Shown here one piece after another: positions 39,962 to 53,798 of a DNA stretch of 64,000 nucleotides. The notes under the pieces are model-generated. The model saw only the letters and a program-made list of their open reading frames with translations, searched no databases and had not been told where the DNA came from. The stretch's first letter is position 1. Every line of letters starts with the position of its first letter. Both the position numbers and the translations under genes were made by a program. The stretch comes from Hygrocybe punicea (Eukaryota; Basidiomycota; Agaricomycetes; Agaricales; Hygrophoraceae). The DNA lies in the NCBI GenBank assembly GCA_963556145.1, contig OY744461.1:1798001-1862000 (forward strand). The letters are read 5' to 3'.

Positions 39962-40306
39962 TGTTGAATGACAAACCAGCTACAAGTACCCAGTCAACAT
40001 CAATTAGAAAACCCTTACATAAGATTAGATTAGATTTCCCTTTTTTTACTCACTTTATCCTCTGTCAAGATATTTCCCTTGTTCACAAAGAGGATATTAG
40101 ATAGATTCCATAGTGTAGAGACCTCAGCTGTGTATCATTCTCACACTGAGGTCAGCCACTTGTTCTTTTACTTTTTCTACCTTTTATTGACTTTACATAG
40201 ATAGTGTTGTGTCTATCTAGGTAATAATGAATATAGCTGCGTATCGTTCTTGCACTGAGATAGTGTTGTGTCTATCTAGTTCTACATGAACAACTAGTTT
40301 CAACTC
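39962..40306 (+). repeat. LTR-like repeat, probable solo LTR
   Basis: Starts TGTTGAATGACAAACC and ends near CAACTAGTTTCAAC, giving near-inverted TGTTGAA..TTCAAC termini. The first 260 bp match 12545-12803. No adjacent retrotransposon genes and no clear target duplication. Confidence 0.5.
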
Positions 40307-40790
40307 ACTCCTAGTACTGAAGCATCTTGGTGGATGTGAGAAAAACAAGGCTATAGTGAAGTCTCAGTCTCAGTCTCAGTAAGGGGACTGATGTATATTT
40401 GAGTTACCTAAAGACCTTGTGAACTATATACAATGTTAGAATAGATGATGTGGGGTATAAAAATAATGGGACTTACAACTCAGTCTCAGTAAGGGGACCA
40501 AGTCATCAATCAACAAATGAAGGTTTTGTTACCCTAAATATTGAGTCTCCAATTGAATATCTAATGGTAGGAGTGGGTTATCCCACAACCTTGTGTGGAA
40601 CATCCCTTCAGTAGATTGGTGCTTGCTCAGCATCTGCTAAGTTGTAAAATAATAATCATACCATAAATCATTATATCATGTCATAATATAATTTTAAATA
40701 ATTTACATTTAGCAGCTTACTTAGAATAGGCATAGTAAATCAAATCATCATTTTGCTTAATTAAATACATGGAATTCTACACTATCAGGG
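40307..40790. other. Intergenic, no gene
   Basis: A TCTCAGTAAGGGGAC motif occurs twice (near 40373 and 40484). Otherwise AT-rich DNA with nothing coding. Confidence 0.4.
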
Positions 40791-41560
40791 GAGGGGGAGG
40801 GTGGTGGTGGTGGTGGTAGTGGAGAGGAGAGGGGAAATGAGCAGGAGGGATGGGAGGGGATGGGCAAGGGGAGAAGGGGCAGGAGGTGGATGGCAGGTGG
40901 GGATGGCAGGAGGCAGGGGGAGAAGGGGCAGGAGGAGAGAGGAGAGGGAAGGGGAGAGGGGAAAGGGGAGGGCAAGGGGAGGGACCAAAAGAATCACCTA
41001 CCGAGGTTCCCCTCGTGTCCACGCCCCTCCGCGTCCTTGTCCTTGTCCCTGTCCTCGTCATCATGTCCCATTGTTGTCATCGTCGTCCCCGTCATTGTCG
41101 TTGTCGTCGTTCCCGTGTGGCCCCGGTCCCGTCCTCGTCATCCCGTCCTCGTCGTCCCATCCTCGTCGTCCCCGTTACCATCATCCTTGTTGTCCCGGGC
41201 TCCATTGTCCTCGTTGTCCCGTTTCCTCGTCCCAGTCGTCCTCGTTTCCGTCGTCCGTCCTCCCCGTGCCCGTGCCTGTGCCCGCTGTGCTGCTTGTCGT
41301 CCTCGTCTTCGTTGCCCCTGCCCGTTCTCATCTTCCTGTTGTCGTAGTTCCCGTTCCCCACCTTGTTGTCATAGTTCCCGTTCCTCGCCTTGTTGTCGTC
41401 TTCCCCATTCACGCTGTCGTCGCGTTCGTCCATGTCCTTGTCTTCGTTTACCCCGTCGTCGTCATTCCCATCGTCCCCATTCTTGCTGTCGTCGTTGGCC
41501 TAGGTCGTCGCCATTCTTGGTGCGTCCTCTGTCTCCGCATCCGCGTCTGGTTGTTGCTGC
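40791..41560. repeat. Low-complexity purine and GTCCTCGTC tracts
   Basis: 40791-40985 is almost pure G/A (GGTGGTGG, GGGGAGAAGGGGCAGG) and 41000-41560 is built from GTCCTCGTCGTCCCCGTT-type repeats. Overlapping long frames on both strands (Pro/Ser/Arg/Val only) result from this composition. Similar CGTCATCGT tracts occur in the copia LTR and at 10740-10920. Confidence 0.8.
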
Positions 41561-41975
41561 TGTTGTGATTGCGTTCGTTTGGCGCAAGGGTGCGGGAAAA
41601 AACCTAAAACTGATTGATTAGTTAGTAGAATAGAAAGAAAAAAAACTTACCAGTCGTCATGGGTGATCTCCCCATTTCCTACCCCCACTGAGTGGCCATA
41701 GTTGACACCTAAGTAGTAGTCAGTAATTGTCTGAAAAAATACTAACTGACTTACCTGGAAGATGATGAAGCAGCACTTGAAAGCCGACCAACTGATCAAC
41801 GAAATCACGTGACGATACACGCGTGTCTTTGTTGAATTGCGCGCACAAACCATCATGGTCCGTGTGCCAAATTGCCAGTATAAAGACCAGGGTCACAAGC
41901 CGTTTTCCTTGGGTTAAACCCCAGGCAGCTCCTTAATTGGAATGCTTAAGACCCAAAATAGTTTATTAATAATAA
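41561..41975. other. Intergenic flank of Helitron copy 2
   Basis: No gene. The last 20 bases are AT-rich (TTTATTAATAATAA) and directly abut the Helitron CTAG end, a typical Helitron target. Confidence 0.5.
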
Positions 41976-42044
41976 CTAGTGGGGTGTGGGCCATTGCTTT
42001 GCATGGCATGTTACTCGTCCCTTCTTTTAGCAAGAGATCACATA

Positions 42045-45000
42045 TTAAGATTGAGCATATATAAACAGTACAGCATTATTACCATTACATGACAATAAAT
42101 TAATATTTGAAAAGTCATCTATATCACCTTCATTAATACAAATTGATCTGGTTGATATACCATCATGAAACCATACCATACTGTTGATGAATATGCGGGC
42201 AGTAAAATGTGCATCACCAAAGTACACAATTCCTCTCAATGTGTAAGCAGTGGATATGTCATCTATTGACAAGTTTATAACTTGACTAATTATTAAATTC
42301 TCAATAGAGTCAACTGTAAACATGATTAGAGGTGGAATTTTGTTAAATGCAATAAATTTAGTAATCTCTCCCCAACACAATTGACATTTGTGCCGTTGTC
42401 TATTAACTATGATTTGAGCAAGACATGTTGAGATTGTTCCAGAAAATGAATATGAACAATGAAAGATGGCGTCACATCTATCATTTTCCAGAATGGTTAT
42501 GTTTTCACAATTGATACATTTAAGACAAGTTGAAGTCATTGGTTCATTTGCTTTCATTATATAATGGGCCAAATCACTTATGGCAATGCCAACTTGACCA
42601 TAAGGAAATATTTTGGGTTTATCTTGATGCAATAAATGTCTGATTGTATTTCTAACTGTTTCTAAATCTGTTGTGTGATTCTTGGATCGTTTGAATCCTA
42701 AGCTCAAAATCTTTAATATTTCATTGATGCTATTGAATCTTTTTTTCCAACTTGATGGATCTTCATTCCATATTGCTAGTAATATTGTAAAGAGTGAATC
42801 ATAAGCACAGCTCCAATCTTGCGCATCCCATATAAACCCTTTTGGTTCATTTAATTCAATAGTACTTGTTTTTCGTCTTTTTTTCACTATGGAAGATGAA
42901 CTTACAACTTGTTGTAATTTTCGTTTTTTATTTTGCAATACATTGGCCGTCGAATTTTTATGAGTGACAGTGATTGGAACAGTTCCTTTTGCAGGAACAA
43001 ACTTGAGGTTTCTGAAATCTGCCTTTTGATTTTTGTTCATAGGTTTAATTAATTGCCATGGAGAGGGCTGTGTTGTGTATTGATTTAGTTGCTCCGTGGC
43101 TTTCCATGCAATAGCATGATGAATGTTTTTTGGAATATATGACTTTCCTTTCCATTTTCTAAATTGATCAATGATAGAATTTCGCTGATCTCCCTTGACA
43201 TGGTCTGGTAAGAGTCCTTGATATTTCAGTTTGGTAATCTCATCAAGCAGTTCTAATTCTCTGAATTCTTGCCTGAGATATCCAGAAGCACCACCTGTAA
43301 TTACTTTAGGATCAAAGCCTTGCATGATGATAGTTCCTGCTGCAGAAGCACTTCTTGATAAGCAAGTATAATAGGATTGGTGGTTTCTACAACTACTGAG
43401 GTCAACTACATTGTTAGGACGAGTACGTCCTTGACATGCATAATCAGTCATTGCAAAATTAGGTAGTACCAACACTTGTTCTCTTGACAAAGATATCACA
43501 TCATCATTGGGTAATGAGCACAGGTGGAAGTGACATGTTTTGTAATCGGCACAACATTTTCAGGAAGTCCTTCTATGTTAATTTTTTTTGGAGGATTCAA
43601 TAATCTGACAAATAAAGTGTCCAGTACAGTTTGTTGCTCAGGACCTATTGCACTCTGCCAACCCACAACTATGCCCTCTGCTCCTTTGGTAATGCAGCAC
43701 TCCGTTGCATCATTGTTTCTCAGCATCACTGGCATGCCTACACATAAGTCCAATCTTCCTGGTATATGATCAGAGGATGATGCATGTGGTTGGCTCCAAA
43801 GTAGCTTTCGGAGTGAGGGTTCCAATATCTTTGTGTGTCGAATAGGATCCAAAATTGTTGACATGTGATGAGATTTTCTTTTGCTATTGGAACTAGTAGG
43901 ATCATTCCATCTGTCTATGGAATAGAATGATGTTAATGGTCTCCTATTTTCAGCAGCAAAACGTTGAATACCAAGTTCATTGATTTTGTCTTTTTGTGCA
44001 TTCAATGCAGTTATAACTGACACATTCCTGAATTTCTTTTGGGCTAATTTTGGATCATTTGGACTTTTTCCTGCAACACGAGTACGAAGAAATGCAATAT
44101 CTTTGGGAGTACATGCTTTGTATCTCATGTTTTCCAAAGCAAGCCTCAGTTGGACATCTTCTTCTGACTGATTGGTTTGTCTCATATTTTCACGTAATAT
44201 AACAACTGTTGTTATTTGATGCCAAAGAGCTTTGCCTATAGTCGCTTCCTGATTTGCTATAGTTTGACTGGAATTGATTTGGACACCAACGGTTCCAGAG
44301 TATAAAGGAGCACCACTCATAGCTGGTGGAAGTTGGCCAAAATCTCCTGCAAATATCATATTAATGCCACCAAAGGGTTCATCATAAACACCATGTGCTT
44401 TTGCACACTGAGCACTGATTTTATACATATCTCTGCAAGATAACATTGACACCTCATCAATGAAAATGTAATCCACACCATCAAGATTGGCACGTACTTG
44501 TGCAAGGGAACGAGATGATCCTCCCTGATTAATTCCAAGAATGGAGTGATATGTGGATCCATTTACAAGGGCAGCAGCACCACCGGTTGGTGCAAGAACC
44601 ACAAATCGATGATTTTCGTTGTGTTTACCAAAAAAACTAGTCAATGCTTTGATGACTTGTGATTTCCCTGTGCCTGCCATCCCACCAAGATACATGCGTA
44701 GCTTATCAGAACCGTTAATCAAGGTAGAGTGATTCGCAATGATATGAAATGCTCTCTTTTGGTCAGTGTTCAACTTGTAATCATTGATAGTTACATCAAT
44801 AAGATGACGATCAGCTCTGTTTGCAGGAATAAACATATGGTTGATGTATGCTGCATCCACTATCTTGACATCATTATATTGAAAATTTGCCAATTTATCT
44901 ATGGTTGCTGTGTTTGTTGGTAAATTTTTATTTCTGTCATCGATGATTTCTTTTTTCTTTGCAAGGACTGCAGCTCTCCAAAATTTTGCTGATTGTACTA

Positions 45001-48000
45001 CAGGTGGTTCTATAGGTATCAACGGTCCTATATCTGGGGTACCATCAATACAATCATCGAGCCACCCTGACCTTTTCAAAGTTCTTTCAGCTATCAGCAT
45101 TTGATCTTTCCTTTTTTGTCCTTTTTGACCAAGTTTCAGGAGTATTTCCGTGTCATTATTGTCTTCATCAATATTGTTGTTGAAGTCGTCGCCATTAAAT
45201 GCAAATTCAGCATTGTGCATGTCATCCAGTTCATCAAGACCGTTTGAGGTCGCCCATGAATACCTTATATTTGCAGTATTATTCTTCTGACGTTTAGCAG
45301 AGAAATCATCTCTTGCATCCAAACATTCATACCGCAGACCAAAGTATTTCATGATCTCTAGTTCTCTTTTAGAAAACTCGTGGTCTATAAAAGCATTATC
45401 CCATGTTTGTAATTTACTTTTGAGTTCTTTGCCACTTCTCCATGGCTTGAAAAACGTTAACATTGTACAACAATAATATTCTCGATCACCACGGTCAGCC
45501 CTTGGCAAAGTGTTTGGAATAAAATTAGGAACTATGAAGGGATCATTCCCTTTCATTTTGGCATGGTGGGTAAGATATTGTGGATGATTGGAATGTAAAG
45601 TATAATCATTTTCAATTTTTGTCAATTTATTAAGATCAACTTCATTTGTTTTATCAGCTATTTCTGTGCCTGCATGTCTATTCAAACTATCAGGTTTTGG
45701 AATTTCATCTATCTCCATGAGTATATCATTATCAACGACATCAGACAAGTTGTCATCACTGGAATAGTCAACATTAGTAGGTTCAGTGCAAGAGTCAGAC
45801 AAATCATCACAGCCTAGATTGTCAAAAATTTGGTTTTGCACTGGTTCTTTTCTGGCCCTTTTGGTCTTTGTTTTGGTGCGTCTTTTCTTTGGTTCCATAG
45901 TGGCAAGACGTATCCAGTCATACAGTGATACATTATCATACAAGGCGGGTCTGAACATATAATTATTTACTTTGGAAAGTCCAATGTATGCGCCATTATT
46001 CTTACCAATAACAACCTTTTGTGCATTATCTTGGTCTTCACATATATTGGGAATTTCTTCATCAGACCATGCACTGATAACCTCTTTAACATAAGATCTC
46101 CAAAAGAATGGCACGAATTTATGACTGGTGTAGTGATCAGGATTTCCAAGGACATATAATGAAGCCATTGGAGCACCAATTTCCATTTTGGAGGTGAGTG
46201 AATTGACTATTTGTGTAAACAGTTTTCTGACTTTGTCTTTTCTTTTCAGGTTGCCACCAATCATTTCGGAATTCTTATCAAAAATACTTTTTATCACTTC
46301 AAAAATGCTATAGGTCTTCAAGGAGAATTTTGTAATATAATCTGTTATGTATGCAACTATGGCCTTTATAGCAGTACCTGATAATAAGCTGGTCACATCA
46401 GAATTGCATCGTAGCATATATGTAACTTCAGGTGTCACCGTGTTCATCCAAGGTTCACCATGCTTGAGGTTGAGAGCACCAGTGTTAGGTTCTACAAAGG
46501 TTTGTTGAAAGATATCACGGGGAAATCGTCGTTTACATTCACCTTTCGAATTAAGACAATATGGCTTTTTTTTGCCATCATGCCTGTTATGTACATTTAA
46601 TCGCAATAAAAGATCATCTACAACATCCTGAAACCTTTGCCACCATGTTGATCTTTTGTTGTGATATTGACAATTCATGGAACAATTATATGATGGTGGA
46701 TCTGGCATGACACATGTTGGTGGTTGATATTCAGGTTTCGACATTGTCTGTTCCATTTTCTGTGATACCTCATCTTTAGAACCTGTCATGAATTGTCCTA
46801 CACACAAACTTTCCAAATATTCCACTAATCTTTTCTGAAAGTCAGAATTTTCACCCATAATTTTGTCACGTATTTCCTGAGGTGTAAGGCATCCCTTTAT
46901 CCACAACAGCATATGAAGATGCAAGGTAAGACGTCCTTGTTCCTCTACTGTTGCATAATAACCTGATGTGTTTCCATACAGGCCAGGATGAGATTCATTT
47001 ATTCCTAATATATGTTTGATGAACATTTCAGTAGTAAAGTGAAAAAAGCGGGCTCCAGCAACTGGATTGTTTGCAATTAGTTTGTAACAATCCTGGGGTA
47101 GACGTAGTTTAGGATAAAACTTTTCTTTGTTGTCAGCATAATATAAGCATAGTGGGTGATTGATGTCTGCAGGTGCAAAAGTGATAAACCAAGTCGGAGC
47201 ACCAATATAGGATATCAGAGACCAAATCTCATTTCGCATGTATTTCTTGTTAGTAATTGAACCTTTGACCTGACCAGCTACGTGATCCAGATCAGAAATG
47301 AGTTTATAGCATGCTTTCTCTTCCGATGTATCTGGTTTGACTCTATCACCTCTAGATAATCTCTTAGAGAGGTCATCCAAAACAGCTGTATTGATATTCA
47401 TCAGGCGATCTGCAATATCGTTGAAATTATGTTTATTAGTCAACAAATATCCTCCGGTTGTACTGTCCTTGATTTGTTCTTGATTGAATGCAATCAATAG
47501 AAAATAGGGATTGGTTTGAAATCTTTTGTCATGGTACATCAGGAGATGTCTTTTGTGCATCATATCACTGATGCTTAAAACATCATTGTCTATGCTGCTA
47601 ATACCACCCAAGCCATATGGAAATAGGCAGGGAAACATCATAGGATATAACTGAGGATTATTAAAGAACGATTCTGGATTTCTAGCATGGCTTATGGCAA
47701 GAACACCACCATGGTCATCTATCAAGTGCTTGGTCACTCTAGCTATTAATGCCTTTGGACTTGTAATATCTAGATTTTCGCCAGTTACTCCACTAACAAC
47801 AAAGGGACAAGGCCCATCTTCCACACCATCTTCCACTTCATTGTCAAATGCACTAGTGGCTTCTGGTTCCTTATTTGTGTCTGCTGGTCGATATGCAACC
47901 ACAACAGGAATTCCATGATCTGGATATTGTGCTAGATTTTCATAGGAGATATCTAAATCATAGTAATCCATGTGATTCAATTTCAGCCATTCTAAAGCTG

Positions 48001-49780
48001 CAGAAACTCGCCTTCGGCGAACCAATAAAGGCGTTCGCTCCATGTCTTCTGGAGTTGGTCTGGCAGGACTCGTGAAAATGAAGGCTAGCACTTCATCAAG
48101 TTCTTTAATTGTTGGAGGCAACCGTTGATATATCTTTGGTGTTGGGTTTTGAAACATGATGGCATTTGCTTTCATTTTATGCATCCCAGATGAGACACGA
48201 ACAATACATTTGTTGTGACGAACACGGGCAATCAAAAGTTGTTCAGCAAATGTTAGATTTTGAAGTTGTGCAGGAATTCTTCCCATCCAAAGTCCATTTG
48301 CCAAAGCATATTTGGGAGTTTGGCCTTTGTTTAGACTGAGCACACATGGCTTGCATATCCATTTACATGTCTCATCTAGCACTGGACCTTTCATATCCTC
48401 TATTGGATCAGAACAATGATGTCGTTCACATCTTGTGATTCCCATATTTTCTCTAGTTAATATTTTCAGATTAACCTTCATCTTTGACAATAAAGACATG
48501 TTTTTCAATGCAACCAATTGACCACATACAGCACACCCACTTTCTTGGAAACATTCAGGTGATGTATCTCTGCACCAGTTGCTGATTATGGTTTCCTTCA
48601 ATTCAATAGATGGAGGAGGAGGAGGAAATAATTGCTCATCTGACTTGTCCAATTCTTCTTTCATTTGAGCCTGAGTTTCTTCTTTGCCGCACTCATATGT
48701 TTCTGTCATTTTTTGTCTTCTGTACCACTGTTTACACAGGTCTTTATGTGATTTAATATCATGCACATGAAAAATAGAAACATGAGTATCACAAGCTGAA
48801 CAATTATGCCTCATTAATGCCACAGATAGATCTTGTCCATGTAATCTTCGTAATGTCTTTGACAAATATATACCATGTATTGTTGTTATTTCACCAATAT
48901 CCTTCACTGTCAAATTTGGCAGAAGTTCATGTAAAGGCATTTTAACACATGCATATGTTTTTCTATCTTCATATAAAGTGTTGGCTGTTTGTTCATCAAT
49001 ATGCCCCACATATTCGAATAATATGTCAGAATCATGGTTGATATTATTAGACGGTAGCATAAAAGATTGAAGAAAGCTAAACTTGAATGTTGATATTCGT
49101 TTACCACCACCAATGTAGTCATATCTATGAACGAAATTTATATATAAAGATTTAAACAAGTGTCCGAATAAATTCAAATTGAACACAATTATGTTTGAAC
49201 GGCTATGCCGTATTATGAAACATAGTGTGGTCCACAGCAACGTTGCATGTGATAGAGAACTAGTAATACAATGAAATAAATATGCTTTGAAATCATGTCG
49301 TCTCAATAGTGATCGCATGAGCAATGCTTTGATCATTTTACAACGACATTGGACAGTGATAGGTTTGAGAAGACAATACAAAGCAAAGAGATATTTAGGA
49401 GGTAAGAAATATGTTCTGGCATATTGAATAGAACGTATTCGCATTTTGAAGGCGCTATTTTTAAATGTAGTCCAAACGAATAATGGATCGACTGTCAAGT
49501 TATCTTTTGTTTCTTTTGTTATTCCAATGATATTTACATATAGTGTTGCATTTATTTGCATTGCATCGCCCTGATCTGGGGCCAACTCATGTTCTATGAG
49601 TTTTCTTTGAAAAACATCCAATTCTTGGGTCAAGGTCGATATCACAGGACAGGAAATTGGTTCAGGAGAGATATACATAAGTTTGTCTTGGCATAGTTGT
49701 GGAAATAATGTTGCATTTGCAAGGAAATATAGATAAGTCAAACATGCAATGCAGACATGGATGATGTTGTGGGGATTCAT
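42045..49780 (-). pseudogene. Helitron Rep-helicase, frameshifted (copy 2)
   Basis: This is the counterpart of the intact 2578-aa protein. One T present in copy 1 (14765, CACATGGTGG) is missing here (CACAGGTGG, between 43522 and 43523), so the frame ends at residue 2094 and the last 484 residues continue in another frame from 43499. The Rep HUH and Tyr motifs and the helicase motifs up to the region before DYACQGRT stay in the first part. The last helicase motif and the protease-like domain are separated. A truncated Rep-helicase might nick DNA, but full function is unlikely. Confidence 0.9.
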
Positions 49781-50868
49781 GAGGATTTGTGACAGTAAGA
49801 GGAAACACCGCCCATTTAACTAGTCAAGTGGTTCGGATCATGAATAACAATTAACACAATGGGATTGATCATATGACATTATATTATTTGTAAGCTTTTC
49901 CCAAAACACCATAAGGCGTGCCTGAATCTTTAGAAATCTGTGTTTACTTTTTTTATTCCATTCTATGTTCCTGTGACATGCCTTGATACAGGCCAAAAAT
50001 GCATCTGTATCATGAATAGCTGCCTTACGATCTTATTAGGGGTCTGGCTGACAAGACATTGATCAAACCGACTGAGAAGAACAATGGTACCCCCTTTTAA
50101 GATATTTTGTGGATTTAATCTTCAGAGTCTCAGTGATATTTATTTCTAGCTTGCTCAACAGACAAAACAGGTATTGAAGTTGAACAACCAGGCTGTTTGA
50201 CAACTGTGCATATTTGACAATTGCTTGGTAATTCATGGAAATTATCATTGTTCTTCATCCTTGTCAGAAATACATTGTCATTTTTATGGAGCTGTACGTA
50301 TCATTCCCACACAAGTATACTGTATTATTCCGGTACCAAAGAGTCATAGCTCCCCTTGGAGTGACAGTTATATCTTCCACTACAAGAGGGGGTTTTGTTA
50401 CTCTTGTATCATTGTATCCTCATTTAATAGGTCCATAAAGTTCGTGATTCTGGTTTCTTACATATATTCAATTTGAATTTTCATTAGCCCGAATGAGAGT
50501 CATCTCAGGTTGTCCTTCTCAAGTTGAGTGTGTAGGTGGTTGTACAACTGAACTGAAAGTAATGCATTCACCAGGATATATTTTAGACAAACAGATTTTC
50601 AGTCAACAAGATTGATGCCTTATGCTGTATCTATGCTCACTATCATGCTCAATTCTTATGGTCATAGGACAGTAACACAAACCATTTTTAACGGAGCAAA
50701 AAGAAATACATATATAGAAACTGTACAAATGTTAATAGTAGCGATGTATGAGGAGGACATTTGAGGGCACAGATTGTCACCAAGTTTCCAGAAATCAACG
50801 ACTGGGATACAGTTTTTTTAGTCAAATATAATGAATACTCCACAAAAGAAGGACTTACTCCTCCGAAA

Positions 50869-52870
50869 TTAAGGCCCGGGATCAAGTTTGGATGTCGATG
50901 GCTTGGGAGATGAAGGCCTCGTTTGGCTTGGAGTAATGGAGAGTAGGATTTCGGGTGGAACGATGTTGCTCCAATCCACATCCATTGATGAAGCGCTGGG
51001 CTCTGCAGGGGTCGATGACTGGTGGCGTGACGATGCATGCGTATTGGGACGGAATCCTAGGACATGGAGAAGATCAGAATTGGAATATATACAGCCTATG
51101 ATGTAATGTTGAAATACATACCCGGAGTCGGAGACTTCTTCGGTGGCTTCACCAGGTTGAGCTTCTCTATGATAATGCCCGCTTGCTCCGAAGCAACATC
51201 CAATTTCCTCCTCTTTGCCATCTCGCCATCCTCGTGACCATCGCTGGGAGACATCTTTTCAGGTTCGGGAGATCCGTCATCGTTGTCCATGGTTATATCA
51301 TTATCAACATCCAACAACCCCGCCCACTCTGGTCCTAAAATGTCCAACTTCGCGGATTCCGGTGCCACAACATCCGGCTCGGGGGCAATGGGTGGCTTAA
51401 TCTCCATTGTCAATTTCTCCGATGCCGATTGCCGGGTTGTGCGCGACGACCCAATTTCAACAGCGACTGCGAGATGTCAGTGCATTAATCATAACAAGGT
51501 GAGCAACGTACGCATTTGGGCCTTAGACCGCTTCTTCTTTACCGGGGCTACGTCCTCCTCCATCTTTATGTCGTCTATACATGAATAAATGTGTTGGATC
51601 ATCGTTTTGATATTCGGAATTCAATAACTCACCCTCATCGTCGTCCTCGGCTTTGGACTTGATTGTGCGCTCTGTCATGATGAAGGGTTTGCATGTATGA
51701 CAATCACAGACAATGAAAGTACTTACTGGACTTGGGCTTGGGCTTGGGCTTCTTTTTGTCCTTCTCAGACGAATTGTCTGTGCCACCTGAATATTCAATA
51801 GATCTATACACCACTATGGTTGAAAATTTGTACAAACCAGCAGAAGATGCCTTCTGTTTTTTGACCGATTTTGACTTGGCTTTGCCCTTGCCCTTGCCCT
51901 GGGCAACTGGCTCCTCTGCAAATGTATTATATCATTAGCACAATCACACATGTAATTCTAGATCACACCTTCATCATCATCCGCCACATCAGAATCGACG
52001 AGGACACTATGTCCTTTACACCAAGCAATAACATGACCGATGATCTCGAGCTTTGTGGCGTCCGGAAGCCCACCGAATGACCAATTTGCCAAGGTTCCGC
52101 TGTGCCATGCTGGCACGGATTCGTCGTATTTTGCCCAATCTATGATGCCAGACGTGAGAATTCATTTGGCCATAAATACATATATACTTACCTAGATCCT
52201 CAGGCTTGATCTCGGTGTTCACAGCGCCATGTTGAATCAAAGCCGATGGAGAATGTTTCCCGACATAAAATTCTTTCAGGAGCCAATCATCGAAGATCTT
52301 GCTTCACCAGTCACGGGTAACCTCGTTTGCCCGTTTCGCCACCAAGACTTCTGCCCAAATTTCGTCCATGACGGTGTCGGTATACTTGAGGTAATCCCGA
52401 AGTGAATCGGTCCCTTCCTTATCATTTTTGACGTAGTCCGGCGAGTAGTTGGGTGCCTTGTTGTATGCGATGGCTGCTGTTGCGTAGATGTACATATCCA
52501 TTTGATAAATCAAGCGACGGAGCGGTTCCTCATATCGTTCGGGGATTTCGCGCCATAACTCACCTCGGGCGGTGGCATCGTGGGGGTGTGTCTTCAGTAC
52601 ATAGAGATTACGAGAAAATACGGGAATGGTGCCGGATTCCTTGTTGGGTGCCGGAATCTTGGGCGGGACCATGTACTGGATTTGGAAGATGCGATGTAGC
52701 TCCTGCAGCTTTTTGGGCGGCGCATCAGGCCAGTACTTGAAGGCGGCGGGATTGACAGCGGGAGTCGAGGTTTTGACGACTGGCAAGGACATGGTAGATG
52801 AAATAAAAGTTTTTTGGTCGACGTGTGAGGCGATTTGAGAGCAAAAGAAAAGGGCGGATTTATTACTCAA
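50869..52870 (-). pseudogene. Cargo gene A with nonsense mutation (copy 2)
   Basis: Same eight-exon structure as in copy 1, with splice sites retained. In exon 1 an arginine codon CGA (copy 1, 23547-23549) is TGA at 52304-52306, right after the TRDW residues, truncating the product at 162 of 527 residues (counting from the MSLP start). The change is C to T in a CpG, as expected from cytosine methylation decay. Other coding differences are mostly synonymous, so the nonsense change probably came late. Confidence 0.8.
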
Positions 52871-53186
52871 CGCTCCAGACTATGAATACGGATGTCACGA
52901 CCACGTGACCAGATCAATCGCCACATGTTCAACCTCATGTTCGGCTTCTTTGCATGCATAAACAACAGATCTATTTATTTATGTTTTTGATGTGGCTCGA
53001 GCTTAGAAGTTGTCCAAAGCTAGTAATTGCACGCAGAAAACTGACATGTGCAGCGTATGGAATATTTTCCAGTTGGTAAGGCGATAAATCGAGTTAATTC
53101 GTTCGATGAATATTCACGGACTGGTCCGTTGACGGAAAAGCACAACAAGTCTGACTTGTTGGATGGATGTAGAAGGACTAGATATA

Positions 53187-53546
53187 CTACAACAAACATG
53201 TTGTTTGGTGTGTTCGGTCACCGGACATGTTTGGTGGATGTCAATGTATGACTAGATATACTACACCGAACACATCGAACATGTTCGGTGTGTTCGGTGG
53301 AGATGTTTGGTGGATGTCAACCAATGGTTGTGACCGGATATACCACACCGAACACATCGAACATGTTCGGTGTGTTCGGTGGAGATGTTCGGTGGATGTC
53401 AACCAACGGTTGTGACTAGATATACCACACCGAACACATCGAACATGTTTGGTGTGTTCGGTGGAGATGTTCAGTCAACGTTGGTGAACCAATATTACTA
53501 GATATACTACACCGAACACACCGAACACGTCCGATCTGTTCGGTGG
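53187..53546. repeat. 82-bp palindrome array, shortened (copy 2)
   Basis: Three 36-bp palindromes instead of seven (near 53264, 53346 and 53428), plus the inverted terminal part. The 328-bp difference equals exactly four 82-bp units, which indicates unit-wise gain or loss. Confidence 0.88.
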
Positions 53547-53798
53547 ATATTGCTCTTTCAAGACATTTAAATGATTCCATTGCTGATCAACGTGTTTGGC
53601 ACGTGTTCGTTGTTTTATCATTGCCACTCTTGTCAGGTGACATAATTCCGACGTCTTATAATTAGAAGGTTTGTGGAATCGTCACCACCTGCTATCAACC
53701 ACCCTGAAAGTAATCAATCATTAAGGTATTGATGTATTAATGATATCTGTGTCTGTTCCTCATACCACCCATCCGAAATCCTGCCTAGGTCCACAAAC

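Noticed and set aside
40757..41621. Several 70-255 codon frames on both strands
   Set aside because: Purine and GTC repeats keep all frames open. Composition is restricted to a few residues and there is no start context, introns or motif.
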